64,000 nt of DNA from Amanita rubescens. Taxonomy: Eukaryota; Basidiomycota; Agaricomycetes; Agaricales; Amanitaceae. This document shows, one piece after another, positions 60,526-64,000 of this stretch. The notes beneath the pieces are model-generated. The model searched no databases and was not told the DNA's origin. It saw only the letters and a program-made list of their open reading frames with translations. The stretch spans positions 1 through 64,000 of the forward strand of contig WION01000280.1 of assembly GCA_015039365.1 (NCBI GenBank). Direction: 5' to 3'. The position numbers were made by a program, and so were the translations under genes. Each line of letters opens with the position of its first letter. Within the stretch, counting starts at the first letter, position 1.

Positions 60526-62557
60526 ACGAGGCGATGGGCGATTCCATGTATTGATGTCGTGTACTTTTACGCCTTGAAAAGGTTTTTCTTGTTGTGCTAG
60601 TTGGGTTTCGTGATTCGTGCAATTTCAGTGTACTCTTGTTCGTATTCCAATGATGACGCATGATCAAAGGACAAGAAATGAATGTGTCGGACGTTCAAGC
60701 CCGCCTTCAACTCCTTACTGTCCATTGAGCTATCGGACAAGCTTTTCGTGTGCTACATCATACTATTCAGACGGATCAAACCAATAATGCTGCATATCGG
60801 TGTGGCGTTAAAGGGGTGTGGAGTTGTGAATGCTTTGTCCGGCTATTTCGGGTTTTGATTCGGAAACATATGCCCATTTATCTAATCGTAACGCCTTTCC
60901 TTCATATACGCTGATGCGTCGACGTCGCACCTCGGTTTCAAGTTCATCCCGGATTGCTCACACTAGGCGGTAATGTGCGCATCGACCTGAGTGCCGCGGG
61001 AGGACATGAAAGTGAGTTCATTATGGAAAGATTGTTACCAAAATTCGGCGCGACGAACCGGGGACAGAAAGAGTTATTTATGAAACAATAGAGTACTCCC
61101 TGCCGGTGAGTACTCGCAAGTCTGCTGAAATCGTGAGTAGCCTAATCTCATGTGTTACGCTCATGCTGCTTTGCCGAATATTGGCAATCTTCGGAGCATC
61201 CATTATCCCACACGCTCTGGCAGTATGTCATCGTGGACCGCGATCTTGATTTCCGGCCATCAGCGTTAGCAGTGACATTTCCTTGGGAACCATAGTGACG
61301 TATAACCTTTCCTTCGGTCACGAAAACCCTGAAGCTATTTAAATAAGCTACATTCCCTGTATATTATTAAGTTACTAACTGTTAACAGTAAATAGTGATG
61401 ACCCACGTTTGTTGACACCGAAATTGGGTAATCGTCTGTCAGATGATGCGGCATATTGTTCGATCTGTCACCTGCACAAACTACTTCAGAAAGAAGATGG
61501 CTGCGACAGAATACGATTGTTGACGTTGAGGCATCGCTGCATGTCGATCTTCAGGGTACGCTCACCTAAGGCAGGCGCTCCATCATAAACGGCTGCTGGT
61601 CTCCACGTCACCTTGATTTTTGACATCCTGATTCTCTGGTGAGCATGATTGACACGAATTTCGGTGTCAAAATTTTTGCGTCACTGCGGAAGGGGTTTTT
61701 ACAGCAATTTTTCCTGATCAGAGCATTTAAGGAAGAGAAGAGGGTGACCTTACTGTCGAGAAGAAGGCTGGGGCGTGGGAGGATATATATCTACTTCAAG
61801 ATGACCGGCAAATTGAACAGGGTTTGCTTGGCACCCTGGTCACATTTCCGCTCTGAGATGTCGACTGGAATTGTCTTCCTCGTTTCGATCTTCCACATCA
61901 CCATGACGAATACCTCGTCTGCGTTCAATATTGACACCGTCGCCTCGCTTGTGACATGTCACTATCCTGCGCCGACGTGCACACGTCGTTCTGCATCATC
62001 TTCAGTCACCCATTTCGATTTCAACTCCTTGTACCCTTGAAGTGGTTGGTTCACTAACCTGCTTCTCGACTGGCACGTTTGGGAACCGTGACGCGTAACC
62101 GGGTGGTTTCGTGCGTGACGCGTGACGGACAGCGGCATCGCCTCCGACAAAACTCAAGTCAGCCCTTCATGCTAGCATGCTCTTCCAACGGCAATCTTGC
62201 TCTCTCCGGATCTTAGTATATTATCTGCGTTACAGACTGCTCAATCTACATGGTCCCCCTGCCATATTCTGGGTGTGATCAAGTACTACATACTATTTCA
62301 CGACCTGGCAACGGCGACTCGACAACCAATACTGCCAAGTTTGCTGGAACCACTCCAAGAAGCTGACGTCTCACTCCGCAAGAAATGAGTACCGAACTAC
62401 TGCCAGAGGAAATCGACAACCGTCTTGGCGCTGTCCCGCCGGCGTTTGATCCTCGGTTGATTTCAATCAAGGCAAATATGTCCAAAATGGTTGCAGAGAA
62501 TGGAATTTCGAAACTTGTTATCTGTAAGGTACATAAATTAGTGGCTCCCCAATAAGA
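60526..62557. other. intergenic, no gene recognised
   Basis: Includes the downstream block with CGGATCAA...GGCGTTAAAGGGG (60774-60820). The segment 61640-61985 repeats 41530-41900 in diverged form; a 133-residue frame inside it (61639-62040) is not conserved with the other copy and is treated as non-coding. Confidence 0.5.
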
Positions 62558-62802
62558 GTGGTGAGCGGTCAGGGCAGCCTAACGTCACGATCTTTGATAC
62601 GTAACCAGTGGGCTTTGAACGATCGTTCATTCAGGAGAGAAGACCCAGGAGTTTTGAAATGCATGCCAAGGCCGGCAAAACGGGCTTTACAGACTTGAAC
62701 ACATGTTCAGGAAACGACATTTGCATGTTCCTAGCTTTCCGATTTGAGTGGGGAGCGGTCAGGCAGTCACGACAACAAAACATAAACATTAGAGGTATTT
62801 AA
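62558..62802 (+). promoter_or_regulatory. promoter of secreted-protein copy 11 with twin motif
   Basis: Distal GTGGTGAGCGGTCAGGG 62558-62574 followed by CAGCCTAACGTCACGATC and TACGTAACC; degenerate proximal GTGGGGAGCGGTCAGG 62748-62763; spacing 190 bp; TATTTAA 62796-62802. Confidence 0.7.
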
Positions 62803-62870
62803 CCTGGTGCGTGCAAGGTCAAACTCAGACTTGCGTCTTCAGATTCATTCACCTACAGTCTATCTTCGCA

Positions 62871-63395
62871 ATGCACTTCTCTTCGCTCATCCTCGCTCTC
62901 TCCGCTGTTTCTGCTGCCTCGGCGGCCACGGTGGCAAAGAGGAGCTTCTACTATCCCACTTTCCTCAATCTCAACGGAGCTACTGAGGCTTCCGACTATC
63001 TCACCTATACACTCGTCCCAACCATCTATGGTAAGGTGCTCTCCGTATCTTCTTTCACTCGATGTTTATTCGTGATTGTAGATTGTTTCCTCAAGTGCAA
63101 TGCTGTCGCTGGCTGCAACTTCGTCAACAGTAAGCCAATTCCCACTTGGAAATATGTATGATACTAAATTTCTTTTAGCTTACCACGATGTCAATGGCAA
63201 GGTCAGCTGTCTTTCCGTTTTTTGTCCAAGTCGACGCGTTCTGACGGATTTGCACAGAATGGCAGCCCGGATCTTACTTGCTCTATGTACAAGACATGCC
63301 ACTATTCTAACACTGCTATCAACAAGGGTGGCCAGACGCAACCTTCTGGACTTCTTGACTACATCACCGAGAGCGACGGTTGGTGCAAGTATTAA
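62871..63395 (+). CDS. small secreted six-cysteine protein, copy 11
   Basis: Exons 62871-63030, 63082-63129, 63179-63201, 63258-63395; 122 residues. Signal MHFSSLILALSAVSAASA, then ATVAKRSFYYPTFLNLNGAT with KR. Exon 2 DCFLKCNAVAGCNFVN. It pairs the KR-type first exon of copy 9 with the second exon of copies 2, 3 and 7. All splice sites are canonical, so it serves as the reference model for the family. Confidence 0.9.
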
Positions 63396-64000
63396 ACGAG
63401 GCAATGGGCGTTTCGATGTGTTGATGTCATGTAGTCTTACGAGATCATTCGAAAGTTTGTTGTACTAGTACGGTTTCGTGATTCGTGCAATTCCAATGTC
63501 CTGTTCCTGTTTCATTCATGATGCGTGGGTTTGAGGGCTAGAAATGAATGAGTAGGAGTCATCCGACGTTCAAATTAACCCTAGGCCGCTGTAAGGGCTC
63601 ATCTCGGTTAGGTTCGGATAAGTAAAACGGGTCCATCACCTGCTGCACGGATCAAAATCGCCATGCTACATCTCGGATGGTGTTAAAGGGGATGGAGTTA
63701 TGAATAAGTTCGTGCCAAACCTTTCTGCAAAGCATTTATTATAAATAGCACTAATAGGAACTCAGCGTATTCCCTCTGTGGCGTCCGTAATTCGCGCTGC
63801 CTGTGATGTGTCGCTATCATGGGCTGACGTGCATGGGTTGTGGGAACATCGTCGTCCGCATCACCAGCGGTCAATTATCACACATTCTGTTTTTGACCGT
63901 TATAAGTCGACACAAGAAACTTCGCTTCGAGCAAAATTCAAAGAAATAAAGTAATTGCCCTCGGGATCAGATCCATCATCCCAACTCTCTGACAACCCTC
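63396..64000. other. 3' flank of copy 11, no gene
   Basis: Contains the shared downstream block (GCACGGATCAAAATCGCCAT near 63646, then GGTGTTAAAGGGG) and sequence like the 41800-41860 / 61960 region (CTATCATGGGCTGACGTGCA near 63815). The window ends without another gene. Confidence 0.5.

Noticed and set aside
61639..62040. 133-residue plus-strand open frame as a gene
   Set aside because: It lies in a segment duplicated at 41530-41900, where the frame is not maintained; composition and lack of family features suggest chance.
63100..63468. 122-residue frame over the 3' half of copy 11 (and equivalents in other copies)
   Set aside because: It is an intron read-through in a wrong frame; the spliced four-exon model preserves the six-cysteine protein.

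Overview
The window is nuclear DNA of a filamentous basidiomycete, most likely an Agaricomycete. The reasons are numerous 49-80 bp GT-AG introns inside compact genes and a set of families typical of mushroom genomes: NACHT-ankyrin STAND proteins, F-box proteins, a DUF6534-type membrane protein, a basidiomycete HNH nuclease relative, a lineage-expanded kinase-like phosphotransferase and arrays of small secreted cysteine proteins. All exon boundaries were assigned by reading phase and splice signals; no alignment or database search was run.

Region 1 (1-8.3 kb) is conserved or moderately conserved sequence: the DNA-damage checkpoint kinase chk1 (12 exons), an aminoglycoside-phosphotransferase-like kinase on the minus strand, and a Kre9/Knh1-type GPI-anchored secreted protein. 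chk1 and the Kre9-like gene each appear to use a GC-AG intron with the same AG|GCAAGT junction.

Region 2 (8.7-26 kb) is a cluster of NLR-like (STAND/NACHT plus ankyrin) genes: one broken copy with a 1.4 kb internal deletion, three long genes and a truncated remnant. The longest (10646-18006, about 2290 residues) joins a sacsin/HSP90-type GHKL ATPase, a large middle region, a NACHT NTPase and ankyrin repeats in one continuous exon chain. I regard this as the most interesting single gene here. One base appears to be missing just before its G2 ATP-binding box.

Region 3 (26-63.4 kb) is repeat-rich accessory DNA built by segmental duplication. It holds eleven copies (nine apparently intact plus a divergent tenth with a weak donor, and one frameshifted), together with one 3' stub, of a four-exon family encoding 115-124 residue secreted proteins with six cysteines. 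The copies share about 350 bp of promoter with a 17-bp motif GTGGTGAGCGGYCAGGG, usually present twice about 190 bp apart, and a TATTTAA box 55-75 bp before the ATG. Between them lie F-box genes, an HNH nuclease pseudogene, a decayed membrane protein and ankyrin debris. The common promoter suggests that the array is co-regulated as a multicopy secreted-protein locus sitting beside an NLR cluster.
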